Of a DNA stretch of 64,000 nucleotides, positions 30,471 to 39,342 are shown piece after piece. The notes below the pieces were generated by a model. That model did not search any database. It saw only the letters and a program-made list of their open reading frames with translations, and was not told the DNA's origin. The position numbers and the translations under genes were made by a program. How positions within the stretch are numbered: the stretch's first letter is position 1; each line of letters starts with the position of its first letter. The DNA comes from Allohoeflea poritis (GTDB lineage Bacteria; Pseudomonadota; Alphaproteobacteria; Rhizobiales; Rhizobiaceae): assembly GCF_027889715.1 (NCBI RefSeq), contig NZ_JAPJZH010000009.1, forward strand, positions 124,001 to 188,000, given 5' to 3'.

Positions 30471-30931
30471 GTCCGGTCGGTATTTGCCGCCTGATCGAGG
30501 AATCAGGTGAGACAGCATAAAACGACAGTTGTATTAGCGGCTTGGCGGTTCGAAGGGAAGCCGAAGACCCGTCGGGCATGTCCGCTTATTGCAACGGTCT
30601 ATGGTCAGATTACGCATTACGCAAAAAAAATTCTCGACAGCGATAAAAATGTCACTTTTCTGATGACATCGGGTAAACAATCGGCTAGTTTTCACCACCA
30701 ATGAGACAGGGGCAATCGATCTCTGTCCGTTTCGCGGTCAAAGTCTTGGGAGGATGGATCTAAGGCGCGGTTTGACCTGCAGCCGCCGAGTAACATCGGT
30801 AAAATGATCAACGCGATACTTTAAATACAAGGCTTCTGCCTTGTTTTTTTTTGCAATATCGAAAATCAGCTTGAGCGATGGCGAAGGGTCCGTTTCGCGC
30901 CGCATTGTTCAGACACATGCAGCGCGGAGAT
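30471..30931. other. Gene-free interval between proS and the EAL gene
   Basis: 461 bp without a supportable gene. The proS end is AT-rich and should hold its promoter. The only clear element is the forward terminator-like hairpin at 30828-30852. A weak 65-codon frame on the plus strand has no ribosome binding site and looks like chance. Confidence 0.6.
30828..30852 (+). terminator. Orphan rho-independent terminator-like hairpin
   Basis: CAAGGC (30828-30833), TTCT loop, GCCTTG (30838-30843), then nine T residues. The U-tract follows on the plus strand only, yet the neighbouring genes (proS, EAL) are both on the minus strand. It may end an unannotated plus-strand transcript. Confidence 0.6.
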
Positions 30932-32659
30932 TCAGGCCGCCGTCTTTTGGTCTTCCGAATGTGAAAGTTTTTCGGCAAAACCCACAAAGGATTTGAGCGG
31001 CAGCGGCTTTGACACCAGAAAACCCTGTCCCTTGTCGACACCAAGTTCGGCAAGAGCCTGCATCTGTTCCTCGGTCTCGATACCTTCCGCCACAGTCGTC
31101 ATGCGCAGATCGCGCGCAAGGCGCACCAGCATCTTGATAAGCGAGCGGGCGCTCGGATCATGCACGACTTGATCGACGAAGAACCGGTCGATCTTGATAA
31201 TGTCCGCACCAAGCTTCTGAATATGGCTGAGCCCGCTGTGCCCGGTTCCCGCATCGTCAATGGCGATGTGGAATCCATGTTCTTTCATTCTGCCCATGAT
31301 CGCGGCCGCCACGTCCATGTCCTGGAACTGCTGGCGTTCCGTCACTTCGATGGTGACCTGACGCGAGCCGACTCGCGCCTCGCGCACATGGGTGCGCAGT
31401 TCCGAGATGAAGGACGGCTGTATGAGTTGCTGCGCCCCGACATTGAAGGCAGCGGTGAAATGCTTGTTTTTCCTCAAGAAGGGGCGCAAGCCCGCCAGCG
31501 CGTCATCCATAACCTGCCAGTTGATCGCGTCGATCTGTCCTGTCTGCTCGGCAAGCGGAACGAACTGCTGCGGCGAGACAACGGTGCCGTCGTCCAGCAG
31601 CCTGCGCGCCAGTATCTCACAGCCGGTAATGGCGCCGGTCTTCAGGTCGAAGATAGGCTGGGCAAAGGCCTTGAACTGACCTTGCTCAAGCGCATCGCCG
31701 ATCTCGGCATCGATACCGCGCGGCTTCGAAAGTGCGCGGATCGCAAGCAGACCGAAAAGGAAGCCGAACACCCCGCCGCTTGCCGGATAGGAAGCGCCGA
31801 TGCCGTTGTTCCACCGCATCATCAAATGATCGAAAATGTGAATCTCGGCATGAAAGGGATAACGGTCCGATTGGGCCTTGAATACCAATGGTCGTGCATT
31901 TTCACCCGTGTCCTGAACCGTTGACCCCATCTCATCGTGAGAGGCGATCAGGGTATTTTCATCAAGGGCCACACGCGCCGCATTGCCGTTCCTCAATGCC
32001 TTCGGAAGGACGTCATGAACCAGCATGCGCGTGCTGACCGTAGCCAGCAACAGCGTGTCCTGGTCCACCACCCACATGACGCCAAGCGCCGATTGCCCGC
32101 GCAGTTGCAGAGGCACCAGCTTGGTGTTTTCATTGCGGGTGTCTCTCATTTCGCCGAGGTCTACGCGCATATGCGCACCCCCAAGGACTTCCGGGAACGC
32201 CGCACACCGGGTGAAACCCCGTGCATCGAGAATACGGATGTCCTTCACGATCGAACGCTGGTGAACTTGCGAGCGAAACGTTGCCAGTGATTGTTCGCCA
32301 CAGGTGAGGTCGGAGCCCTCGGCCACCGCGGTCAGCGCCGCAAAGGCGTAGTCAGCTCCGAGTTCCGCCCGATTGACGGTCGAACCGGCAAGTTCCTGCA
32401 GCCGGTCTCGGTTCTGTGCGGCATGGACGGAATGAACGAAGGAATTGGTGGCATATGCAAAGAAGGCAGTACTGGCCATCACCATGATGATCATGGCCGA
32501 CCATTTCAGCAACTTGCGGCTACGCGACCGATGGCCCGCAAACGACTGTGGCGGTCGTTTGTCCGGCGACGTACGCAGCCTCTCCAATACCGAATGCAGT
32601 TCGTTCAACCGTCTCAAGTCTGGCTGCCCGTTCAAAACACAATCGATTGTTTGTAACAT
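30932..32659 (-). CDS. EAL-domain cyclic-di-GMP phosphodiesterase with periplasmic sensor
   Basis: Membrane protein of 575 residues. A cytoplasmic N-terminus is followed by a helix at 53-72, a periplasmic domain (about 75-285) with two cysteines, Cys120 and Cys152, laid out like CSS-motif redox sensors although the 'SS' is AA here, a second helix at 295-310, and an EAL domain (325-560). The catalytic signature is EIL at 348-350 (CEILARR), with Glu441 in EVTER, Asp468/Asp469 in IDDAGTG, Lys489 in IIKIDRFF and VAEGIET. It should hydrolyse cyclic-di-GMP. It stands alone and divergent from a GNAT gene. Confidence 0.9.
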   Translation of the reverse strand: MLQTIDCVLNGQPDLRRLNELHSVLERLRTSPDKRPPQSFAGHRSRSRKLLKWSAMIIMVMASTAFFAYATNSFVHSVHAAQNRDRLQELAGSTVNRAELGADYAFAALTAVAEGSDLTCGEQSLATFRSQVHQRSIVKDIRILDARGFTRCAAFPEVLGGAHMRVDLGEMRDTRNENTKLVPLQLRGQSALGVMWVVDQDTLLLATVSTRMLVHDVLPKALRNGNAARVALDENTLIASHDEMGSTVQDTGENARPLVFKAQSDRYPFHAEIHIFDHLMMRWNNGIGASYPASGGVFGFLFGLLAIRALSKPRGIDAEIGDALEQGQFKAFAQPIFDLKTGAITGCEILARRLLDDGTVVSPQQFVPLAEQTGQIDAINWQVMDDALAGLRPFLRKNKHFTAAFNVGAQQLIQPSFISELRTHVREARVGSRQVTIEVTERQQFQDMDVAAAIMGRMKEHGFHIAIDDAGTGHSGLSHIQKLGADIIKIDRFFVDQVVHDPSARSLIKMLVRLARDLRMTTVAEGIETEEQMQALAELGVDKGQGFLVSKPLPLKSFVGFAEKLSHSEDQKTAA

Positions 32660-32752
32660 CGATGTCTTGCCACTTCCTGAATCGGTTCAGCGGCAGCGGA
32701 TTAACTGCTACGTTTGTGATGAATTGAACGTAAACGAACGAATTTCGCGAAG

Positions 32753-33208
32753 ATGACCACATTGAGACCCGCTGCCAGCGACGATGTAAAAGCAATCGCT
32801 GTCTGCGCCCGCAAGGCCTATCAGATCTATGTCGAGCGTATCGGCCGGGAACCGGCGCCGATGACGGCGGACTTCGCCTCGCAAGTAGCTGACGGCCTGA
32901 TTTTCGTTCTGGCCGATGAAGGAAACCTGTTCGGCTTCGTGGTCTTCTACGATCAGGAAGACAGTGTCTTCCTGGAGAATATCGCCGTCGATCCGGCCCA
33001 TCACGGCAAGGGTTACGGGCGCATGCTGATCGACTTCGTCGAGCAATACGCCCGCAAGAACGGATTCTGGTCAATCAAGCTCTATACCAACATCCACATG
33101 AGCGAAAACCTGTCGCTCTATCCGTCGCTGGGTTATCGCGAGACCGGCCGCGCCCGGCAGGATGGTTTCGACCGGGTCTTTTTCGAAAAGCCGCTTTCCG
33201 CACGATAA
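32753..33208 (+). CDS. GNAT family N-acetyltransferase
   Basis: A 151-residue acetyltransferase of the GNAT fold. The acetyl-CoA site is the segment VFLENIAVDPAHHGKGYGRM (Q/RxxGxG/A type), followed by a FVEQYARKNGFWSIKLYTN helix and the usual ENLSLYPSLGYRETGR C-terminus. Substrate is unknown. It is divergent from the EAL gene (94 bp apart). Confidence 0.92.
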   Translation: MTTLRPAASDDVKAIAVCARKAYQIYVERIGREPAPMTADFASQVADGLIFVLADEGNLFGFVVFYDQEDSVFLENIAVDPAHHGKGYGRMLIDFVEQYARKNGFWSIKLYTNIHMSENLSLYPSLGYRETGRARQDGFDRVFFEKPLSAR

Positions 33209-33526
33209 AGGGCCGGACTGCTACGAGGGAAAATCCGGAACGGTACGCTGTACCGATTCAACGGGGAGGCCAAAGGTCACCGTTGGTGGAAAAGCAGGTT
33301 CCAATCTTGCCGCGCGTTTCCCGCGATAGGAGCCCAACCGCGCCTTAGCGATTTAGACGTTTTTGCAGCACAGAGAATCGACTGTGTCCCACGGACGAAC
33401 ATATCGATCGGCCCTCACACCTTTGACGGCCAGGACACGTCTTTCCATCTCCAGATAAACCGAATTTTAACACGCGTCAAAATATCTCATAGGTTGTATT
33501 TTTCTACTTATGTGAGATTTTTAGCC
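33209..33526. other. Interval between the GNAT gene and the PAP2 gene
   Basis: 318 bp. It contains the displaced DUF1467 3' end (33221-33283) directly after the GNAT stop. Beyond it the sequence turns AT-richer toward the PAP2 start and probably holds that gene's promoter; no gene is visible. Confidence 0.6.
33221..33283 (-). pseudogene. Displaced 3' end of a DUF1467 gene
   Basis: On the minus strand these 63 bases read TVTFGLPVESVQRTVPDFPS then stop. The intact DUF1467 gene at 34700-34975 ends TVTFGLSVDSIPRIVPDFSTR then stop. Thirteen of the first 20 residues agree and many of the differences at DNA level are synonymous. Similarity stops sharply at 33284. It lies on the far side of the PAP2 gene from the intact copy and in the same orientation, as after integration into the 3' end of a gene. 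Confidence 0.75.
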
Positions 33527-34681
33527 GTGACACACGTGAATAATGATCCCGGCCAACCGACGCCAAGCTCTGGAAATAAATATAATATAATCAGTTATTT
33601 AAAGGTAGAGTATCGAAGAAATACGCTGTTCTACCTTATCCTGTTCGTCCTTCTGCTTTATACAACTATAAAATGTATCATTTCCGGCGAAACACTCACC
33701 CCTTTTGTCACAAAGTACACAATAAGAGCCGTACGTTTTATTCTCCTGTGCGCATCGATTACTTCCATCGTATGGCTGTTGGCCTTCTTTCGCCATGATT
33801 GCAGCCTTGCCGAATACACCAGACGAACATGGAAACACGTCAGCGCATACGCATTCAATGCACGAATCCGCAAGGCACTTCTTGGCGTGATCATATTCAC
33901 CGCGATTATGGCGCCCTTCCTGTACTGGAAGATGAAAATCCCTCACTTGAACCCCTTTTCCTGGGATCAGACCTTTGCCATTTGGGACAGTCAGCTCTTC
34001 TTCGGCCGCCAGGCATGGGAAATCCTGCTGCCGGTCTTTGAAAATCATCCTGCTCTGACACGGGCAATAGACGGCATGTATCTGTTTTGGATGTTCGTCT
34101 GTTATGCGTTCTTTTGCGGTTTGCTGCTTTCGGACAGCCGTCGGGTTCAGAACCTACGCAGCCAATATTGGTTGGCCACCATTTTGTCCTGGATCATCAT
34201 CGGCTTGGTCGCCGCAACCGCTTTATCATCAGCGGGGCCCATTTATTTTGAGGCGGTGACGGGTGACGGTCAGACCTACGGCCCGCTCGTTGAGTATCTG
34301 CGTTCATTCGGATCGCAACAAGGTTCGGGCAGCAGCGGAAATCTGCAGGCAATCAATACTGCCAACCATTTGTGGGATGTGTATACCGGAGCGGTCAATG
34401 CCCCTGCCGGGATCTCGGCAATGCCGAGTATGCACAATGCCCAAGCTTTGCTGTTTTGTCTGGCGGCCTTTCGCATCCGGTTGTGGTTTGGCCTGCTTAT
34501 GACCCTATACGCAGCAATTATCCTTGTCGGTTCCGTGCACCTCGCCTGGCACTATTTTGTCGATGGAATTGTTGCATACGCCATGGTCCTGCCGATCTGG
34601 CATTTCAGCGGTTGGGTGCTCAATCGCAAACAGAATGCAGTGCCGGTCTTGAAAGACCACGCGCGGACAAACACGCACTAG
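33527..34681 (+). CDS. PAP2 superfamily phosphatase, AUR1-like
   Basis: Multi-spanning membrane protein of about 384 residues with at least six helices. The PAP2 active-site motifs are present: SAMPSMHNAQ (His of motif 2 at about 303) and HLAWHYFVDG (motif 3 His/Asp at about 342/346). This spacing resembles the PAP2_3 / inositol-phosphorylceramide-synthase-like branch, which handles lipid phosphates or lipid head groups. The start is unsure: GTG at 33527 is favoured, though the frame is open to 33494. Base composition is AT-richer than its neighbours and the gene is flanked by copies of the DUF1467 3' end, both signs of acquisition. Confidence 0.82.
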   Translation: MTHVNNDPGQPTPSSGNKYNIISYLKVEYRRNTLFYLILFVLLLYTTIKCIISGETLTPFVTKYTIRAVRFILLCASITSIVWLLAFFRHDCSLAEYTRRTWKHVSAYAFNARIRKALLGVIIFTAIMAPFLYWKMKIPHLNPFSWDQTFAIWDSQLFFGRQAWEILLPVFENHPALTRAIDGMYLFWMFVCYAFFCGLLLSDSRRVQNLRSQYWLATILSWIIIGLVAATALSSAGPIYFEAVTGDGQTYGPLVEYLRSFGSQQGSGSSGNLQAINTANHLWDVYTGAVNAPAGISAMPSMHNAQALLFCLAAFRIRLWFGLLMTLYAAIILVGSVHLAWHYFVDGIVAYAMVLPIWHFSGWVLNRKQNAVPVLKDHARTNTH

Positions 34682-34699
34682 GTTGAACCGGGAATGGAA

Positions 34700-34975
34700 C
34701 TAACGTGTGGAAAAGTCCGGAACGATGCGCGGTATCGAATCGACCGAAAGGCCAAAGGTTACGGTCAGCAGGACATAGATCGCGAAGATCACCGCGGACA
34801 CCACGCTTGTCAGCATGATCTTGTTGCGCATCCGCAGCCTGAGCGGCGCACTCTCGGCGGTTCCGAGCGTCACGTCCTTTTCGTCGGCCTGCGTGCGCAC
34901 GCCGATCGGCAGGATCGCAAAGAGCGTGATCCACCATATGATGAAATAGACGGCGAAGGCGGTCAGCAAATTCAT
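34700..34975 (-). CDS. DUF1467 family membrane protein
   Basis: A 91-residue protein with two membrane helices (about 5-22, FAVYFIIWWITLFAILP, and 52-72) joined by a loop with GVRTQADEKDVTLGTAESAP, the DUF1467 pattern. Its function is unknown. It normally sits between mce and proS in Rhizobiales. Its last 66 bases resemble the displaced fragment at 33221-33283. It follows mce by 6 bp. Confidence 0.88.
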   Translation of the reverse strand: MNLLTAFAVYFIIWWITLFAILPIGVRTQADEKDVTLGTAESAPLRLRMRNKIMLTSVVSAVIFAIYVLLTVTFGLSVDSIPRIVPDFSTR

Positions 34976-34981
34976 TGGCGG

Positions 34982-35386
34982 CTATACCTGTTCCAGTTCC
35001 ACCAGGGTTCCGCAGAAATCCTTCGGATGCAAAAACAGCACCGGCTTGCCGTGCGCGCCTGTTTTCGGCTCGCCATCGCCAAGCACACGCGCACCGCCGG
35101 CCTTCAGCCTTTCCCGCGCGGCAAGAATATCGTCCACCTCGTAGCAAATGTGATGCATGCCGCCTGCGGGATTCTTTTCCAGGAAAGATGCGATGGGCGA
35201 GTTTTCCCCGAGAGCCTCGAGCAACTCGACCTTGGTATTTCCGAGCTCCACGAAGACGACCGTAACGCCGTGCTCGGGAAGTGCCTGAGGCTGCGAGACG
35301 GAAGCGCCCAGCGTGTCCCGGTATTGCGCGGTTGCCGCTTGGAGATCCGGAACCGCAATCGCAACATGGTTCAGCCTGCCAATCAT
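34982..35386 (-). CDS. mce: Methylmalonyl-CoA epimerase
   Basis: Interconverts (2R)- and (2S)-methylmalonyl-CoA in propionate metabolism. From the ATG at 35386 it is 134 residues with a vicinal-oxygen-chelate fold. Metal ligands are expected at His7 (RLNHVAIAV), the His pair in GGMHHICYEVDD and the Glu in GTLVELEQ. The frame extends upstream to 35458, but that part overlaps the end of rnj and lacks family similarity. Confidence 0.95.
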   Translation of the reverse strand: MIGRLNHVAIAVPDLQAATAQYRDTLGASVSQPQALPEHGVTVVFVELGNTKVELLEALGENSPIASFLEKNPAGGMHHICYEVDDILAARERLKAGGARVLGDGEPKTGAHGKPVLFLHPKDFCGTLVELEQV

Positions 35387-35412
35387 GTGAGTTCGCTCCC
35401 TGAGCTGTCGCC

Positions 35413-37080
35413 TCAAACGCGTGTGACGAAGACGGTCATGACCGGCTTCTTGCCCCATGCATCGCGCGCCGCCGCCCTGACGGCACGGCGCACGGATTCG
35501 TGGACCACATCCAGATCGCGTCGCCGCACGCGCGGGATGCTTTCCACGGCACTGACGGCCGCTTCCTGCAGGCGGTCCGTCATGCGTTCGCTGTCCTCGT
35601 CGAATTCGGGCAGGCCCTGCGTCCGCACCACGGGGTCCCGAACCAGATTATGCTTGCCGTTGAGCAGCACGTTGACTGCGATGTGACCGACATAGGAGAG
35701 TTTGCGCCGCTCGCCAATTCCCATTTCGTCGAAGTCGCCGATCAGGTCGCCATCCTTGAAGATCCTGCCGTGCGGCGCTTCGTCGATCACTTCCGCGGGC
35801 CCCGGCGCCAGACGCAGCATGTCGCCGTTTCGAACATGCGGCACCGTCTCGATGCCGCATTGGCGCGCGAACGTCGCATGACCGACCAGATGGGCGGCCT
35901 CGCCATGCACCGGCACGAGGATTTGCGGGCGGACCCATTCATACATCCGCTTCAGTTCGTTGCGCCGGGGGTGGCCCGACACATGCACCAGCGCCTCGTC
36001 GTCGGTGATGATGTTGACACCCTGTTCGATGAGGCCGTTCTTGATATCAAGAATGGCTTTTTCGTTTCCCGGAATGGTGCGCGAGGAAAAGACCACCGTA
36101 TCCCCGGCATTGAGCATGACGGTGCGCATCTCGTCCCGGGAGATCTTGGCGAGCGCCGCACGGCTCTCGCCCTGGCTGCCGGTCAGGATGATAACGATCT
36201 TGTTCCGGTCGATCGTGTTGAACTCGTCCTCGTCGATAAACGGCGGCAGGCCTTCCATGTAGCCAAGATCCGTCGCGACATCGACAACCCGCTTGATCGA
36301 ACTGCCGAGCAGCAGAACCTTCCTGCCCGCGTCCCTCGCTGCCTCGGCCACGGAACGGATGCGCCCGACATTGGACGAAAAGGTTGTAATCGCCACCCTG
36401 CCCTTCGCCGCGCGGATGATGTTCTCCAGGCTCTTGCTGACTTCCTTTTCCGAAGGGGAAACGCCGTCGCGCAGCGCATTGGTCGAATCGCAGATGAGGC
36501 CGAGAACGCCTTCATCACCGATTGCGCGGAAGCGATTCTCGTCGGTCAGCGGGCCGAGGGATGGCGCCTCGTCTATCTTCCAGTCGCCGGTATGGATGAC
36601 CCGTCCCGCGGGCGAGGAAATCACCAGGGAAACCGGCTCCGGGATCGAATGGTTGACCGGCACCGCCTCGATCGTGAACGGGCCGACTTCAAACGTGTCC
36701 CCCGCCTTGTAGATCGTGACCGGCACCTCCTGCATGTCACCCTCGTAGGCGCGTTTCGCCTCCAGCATGCCGGCGGTGAAGGGCGTTACATAGACCGGCG
36801 CGCCCAGATAAGGCCAAAGTTCGGCGACAGCGCCGTAATGGTCCTCGTGTGAGTGGGTGATGATGATGGCCTTGAGGTTGATCTTCTCATCTTCGATATA
36901 GCGGATATCCGGCAGGATGAGATCCACGCCCGGAAGTTCCGGACCGGCAAAGGTGACGCCGCAATCCACCATGATCCACTCACGGCGCCCCTCGGGACCA
37001 TAGCCGTAAAGCGCCAGGTTCATGCCGATTTCGCCAACGCCGCCGAGCGGCAGAAATACCAATTCGTCTTTTGAAGTCAT
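35413..37080 (-). CDS. rnj: Ribonuclease J
   Basis: Metallo-beta-lactamase/beta-CASP ribonuclease of 555 residues with 5'-3' exo- and endonuclease activity; in alphaproteobacteria it matures rRNA 5' ends and works beside RNase E. The zinc motif THSHEDHYGA gives His76, His78, Asp80 and His81. The beta-CASP part includes LICDSTNAL, TTFSSNVGRI and the TGSQGE segment, followed by VHVSGHPRR and PVHGEAAH. It begins KDELVFLPLGGVGEIGMN as in rhizobial homologues. birA lies 36 bp upstream. Confidence 0.96.
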   Translation of the reverse strand: MTSKDELVFLPLGGVGEIGMNLALYGYGPEGRREWIMVDCGVTFAGPELPGVDLILPDIRYIEDEKINLKAIIITHSHEDHYGAVAELWPYLGAPVYVTPFTAGMLEAKRAYEGDMQEVPVTIYKAGDTFEVGPFTIEAVPVNHSIPEPVSLVISSPAGRVIHTGDWKIDEAPSLGPLTDENRFRAIGDEGVLGLICDSTNALRDGVSPSEKEVSKSLENIIRAAKGRVAITTFSSNVGRIRSVAEAARDAGRKVLLLGSSIKRVVDVATDLGYMEGLPPFIDEDEFNTIDRNKIVIILTGSQGESRAALAKISRDEMRTVMLNAGDTVVFSSRTIPGNEKAILDIKNGLIEQGVNIITDDEALVHVSGHPRRNELKRMYEWVRPQILVPVHGEAAHLVGHATFARQCGIETVPHVRNGDMLRLAPGPAEVIDEAPHGRIFKDGDLIGDFDEMGIGERRKLSYVGHIAVNVLLNGKHNLVRDPVVRTQGLPEFDEDSERMTDRLQEAAVSAVESIPRVRRRDLDVVHESVRRAVRAAARDAWGKKPVMTVFVTRV

Positions 37081-37116
37081 TTTGCCAGTGCAATTGTGAG
37101 TTGGGCAGGACCCGGT

Positions 37117-37869
37117 TCAGGGCCGGCCGAAGAAGACATCGCCCGCGGCGACGGTCTGAATCTTGTTGTCATTGTCGACCAGAACGAGACAGCCGGATGC
37201 GTCGATTTCCCTGAATGTTCCGGTCAAGGTGCTGTCCGGCAGGTTGACACTGATCGGTTTGCCGATCCCTTCCGCCGCGCCGAGCCACGCTTGACGCACG
37301 GAGGCAATGCCCCTTCCCTGATCCCAGCGGGCCAGTTCCTCACCCATGGCCTGATAGAGGCGGTCAAAAAGCTCTTCGGGCGATACCGAAGAGCCGGCGG
37401 CACGCAACGTCGTGACGGGATACATCGCCTCATCGGGCGCATGCGAAACATCGATGCCGCAGCCGATGACGACGGCCTGTCTGCCGTCCGGCAGGGTCTC
37501 GCTCTCAAGCAGGATTCCGGCAATCTTCTTGCCGCCAAGCAGAACATCGTTGGGCCATTTGATCGTGGCGCGTTCGCCGCCCTGCGGCAGGACCTGGGAA
37601 ATCGCCCGTTGAACGGCGACCCCGACCGCCAGCGGCAGGCTGGCAAGCGCGGCCAGCGGCGCGGGATCGATCATCAGAAGCGAGGCATAAAGATTGCCGG
37701 GCTCCGAGACCCAGCCGCGCCCACGCCGGCCACGGCCTTTCAGTTGACGGTTTGCGGTAATCCAGAGATTGCCATTGTCGCCCTGCCGCGCGCGCTCCAG
37801 GCATTCAAGGTTGGTCGAATCCACGTCGCCCAACGTTACATGCCTGAAGTCTCCGCCCGCGCCGCTCAT
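37117..37869 (-). CDS. birA: Biotin--[acetyl-CoA-carboxylase] ligase
   Basis: Attaches biotin to carboxylase subunits. From the ATG at 37869 it has 250 residues. The adenylate-binding loop is KGRGRRGRGWVS (44-55), with IKWPNDVLLGGKKIAGIL and a C-terminal SH3-like domain. There is no N-terminal helix-turn-helix, so it is a monofunctional type I ligase and should not repress biotin genes. It begins 4 bp after nuoN, the standard nuoN-birA-rnj order. The frame continues upstream into nuoN, but that part has no similarity to the ligase. Confidence 0.95.
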   Translation of the reverse strand: MSGAGGDFRHVTLGDVDSTNLECLERARQGDNGNLWITANRQLKGRGRRGRGWVSEPGNLYASLLMIDPAPLAALASLPLAVGVAVQRAISQVLPQGGERATIKWPNDVLLGGKKIAGILLESETLPDGRQAVVIGCGIDVSHAPDEAMYPVTTLRAAGSSVSPEELFDRLYQAMGEELARWDQGRGIASVRQAWLGAAEGIGKPISVNLPDSTLTGTFREIDASGCLVLVDNDNKIQTVAAGDVFFGRP

Positions 37870-37873
37870 CCAG

Positions 37874-39325
37874 TCACCCTGCCACGAACAGGGTTTGCGC
37901 GGCAACGCCCGCCGCACGGCCGAGCGGGCCGCCGACCAGCACGTAACCCAGCACGAACAGGCCGGAAACGCCCATGACGACACGAAGCTCGCCGGCAACC
38001 GGCACAAAACCCGCACTTGCCTCGTCGAACCACATGATCTTGACGATGCGAAGGTAGTAGTAGGCACCCACAACCGATGCCAGAACACCGATCACCGCAA
38101 GCGCGTATAGCCCGGATTCGATCGCCGCGAGGAAGACGAAATATTTCGCGAAGAACCCGGCAAGCGGCGGAATGCCGGCAAGTGAGAACATGAAGATCGT
38201 CAGGATTGTCGCCATCAGCGGATTGCTGGAGGCAAGCCCCGACAGATCATCGATCTGTTCCACATTGCCTTCTTCCTTGCGCCGCATGGCGAGGATACAG
38301 GCGAATGTACCGAGCGTCGTGATCATGTAGATCAGCATGTAAATGACGACACCGCGAACGCCGACTTGCGAGCCGGCCGCCAGCCCGACCAGCGCATAGC
38401 CCATATGGCCGATCGACGAATAAGCCATCAGCCGCTTGATGTTGCGCTGCCCGATGGCGGCGAAGGCGCCGAGGACCATCGATGCGATCGAGATGAAGAC
38501 AATGATCTGCTGCCAGTCCAACGCCACCGGCTCAAAGGCGCCGATCACGACCCGCACCAGCATCGCCATGGCGGCAATCTTCGGCGCGGCGGCAAAGAAG
38601 GCCGTTACCGGCGTCGGCGCGCCCTCATAGACGTCCGGTGTCCACATGTGGAACGGAACCGCGGAGATCTTGAAGGCGATGCCGGCCAGCAGGAAAACCA
38701 GCCCGAACACGACACCGATCGAGCGTTCGCCATCGGCGACAGCGGCGGCGATCTCCGGAAAGCCGATATGGCCGGTAAAGCCATAGATCAGCGAAGCGCC
38801 GTAAAGCAGCATGCCGGAGGAAAGCGCGCCAAGAACGAAATATTTAAGCCCGGCTTCAGTCGAACGAGTGCTGTCGCGGTTGATCGCGGCCACCACATAG
38901 AGCGCCAGCGACTGCAGTTCGATACCGAGATAGAGCGCGATGAGATCGTTGGCGGAGATCATCAGCATCATGCCGAGTGTCGCAAGGACAATCAGAACCG
39001 GGAACTCGAACCGGTCGATCTGCTCTTCCTGCGCATGGCCGACGGCCATCGCCAGTGCGGTGATCGAGCCGATCAGCGTCAGCACCTTCATAAAGCGGGC
39101 GAAGGGATCCTGGAGGAAGGAACCGCCATAGCCGACACCCAGGTCGGAAACGAGAACCATCCACACACCGGCCGCGATCAGCAGTGCGACCGCCAGGCCC
39201 GTGACCATGTTCGAGGACTGCTTGCCTGAAAACACGCCGATCATCAAAAGCACCATCGATCCGACGGCAAGGATGAGTTCGGGTGTGGAGAGCTGCAGGC
39301 TCGCTACGAGGGTTTCAGCTGTCAT
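37874..39325 (-). CDS. nuoN: NADH-quinone oxidoreductase subunit N
   Basis: Antiporter-like membrane subunit of Complex I (483 residues, about 14 helices) in the distal proton-pumping arm. Visible features include the helix-5 Glu in [15 protein letters not shown], a Lys-bearing helix around [20 protein letters not shown], and [18 protein letters not shown]. It is the last nuo gene in the transcript, 17 bp after nuoM. Confidence 0.97.
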   Translation of the reverse strand: MTAETLVASLQLSTPELILAVGSMVLLMIGVFSGKQSSNMVTGLAVALLIAAGVWMVLVSDLGVGYGGSFLQDPFARFMKVLTLIGSITALAMAVGHAQEEQIDRFEFPVLIVLATLGMMLMISANDLIALYLGIELQSLALYVVAAINRDSTRSTEAGLKYFVLGALSSGMLLYGASLIYGFTGHIGFPEIAAAVADGERSIGVVFGLVFLLAGIAFKISAVPFHMWTPDVYEGAPTPVTAFFAAAPKIAAMAMLVRVVIGAFEPVALDWQQIIVFISIASMVLGAFAAIGQRNIKRLMAYSSIGHMGYALVGLAAGSQVGVRGVVIYMLIYMITTLGTFACILAMRRKEEGNVEQIDDLSGLASSNPLMATILTIFMFSLAGIPPLAGFFAKYFVFLAAIESGLYALAVIGVLASVVGAYYYLRIVKIMWFDEASAGFVPVAGELRVVMGVSGLFVLGYVLVGGPLGRAAGVAAQTLFVAG

Positions 39326-39342
39326 GTCGCCAGTGTCCTTCG

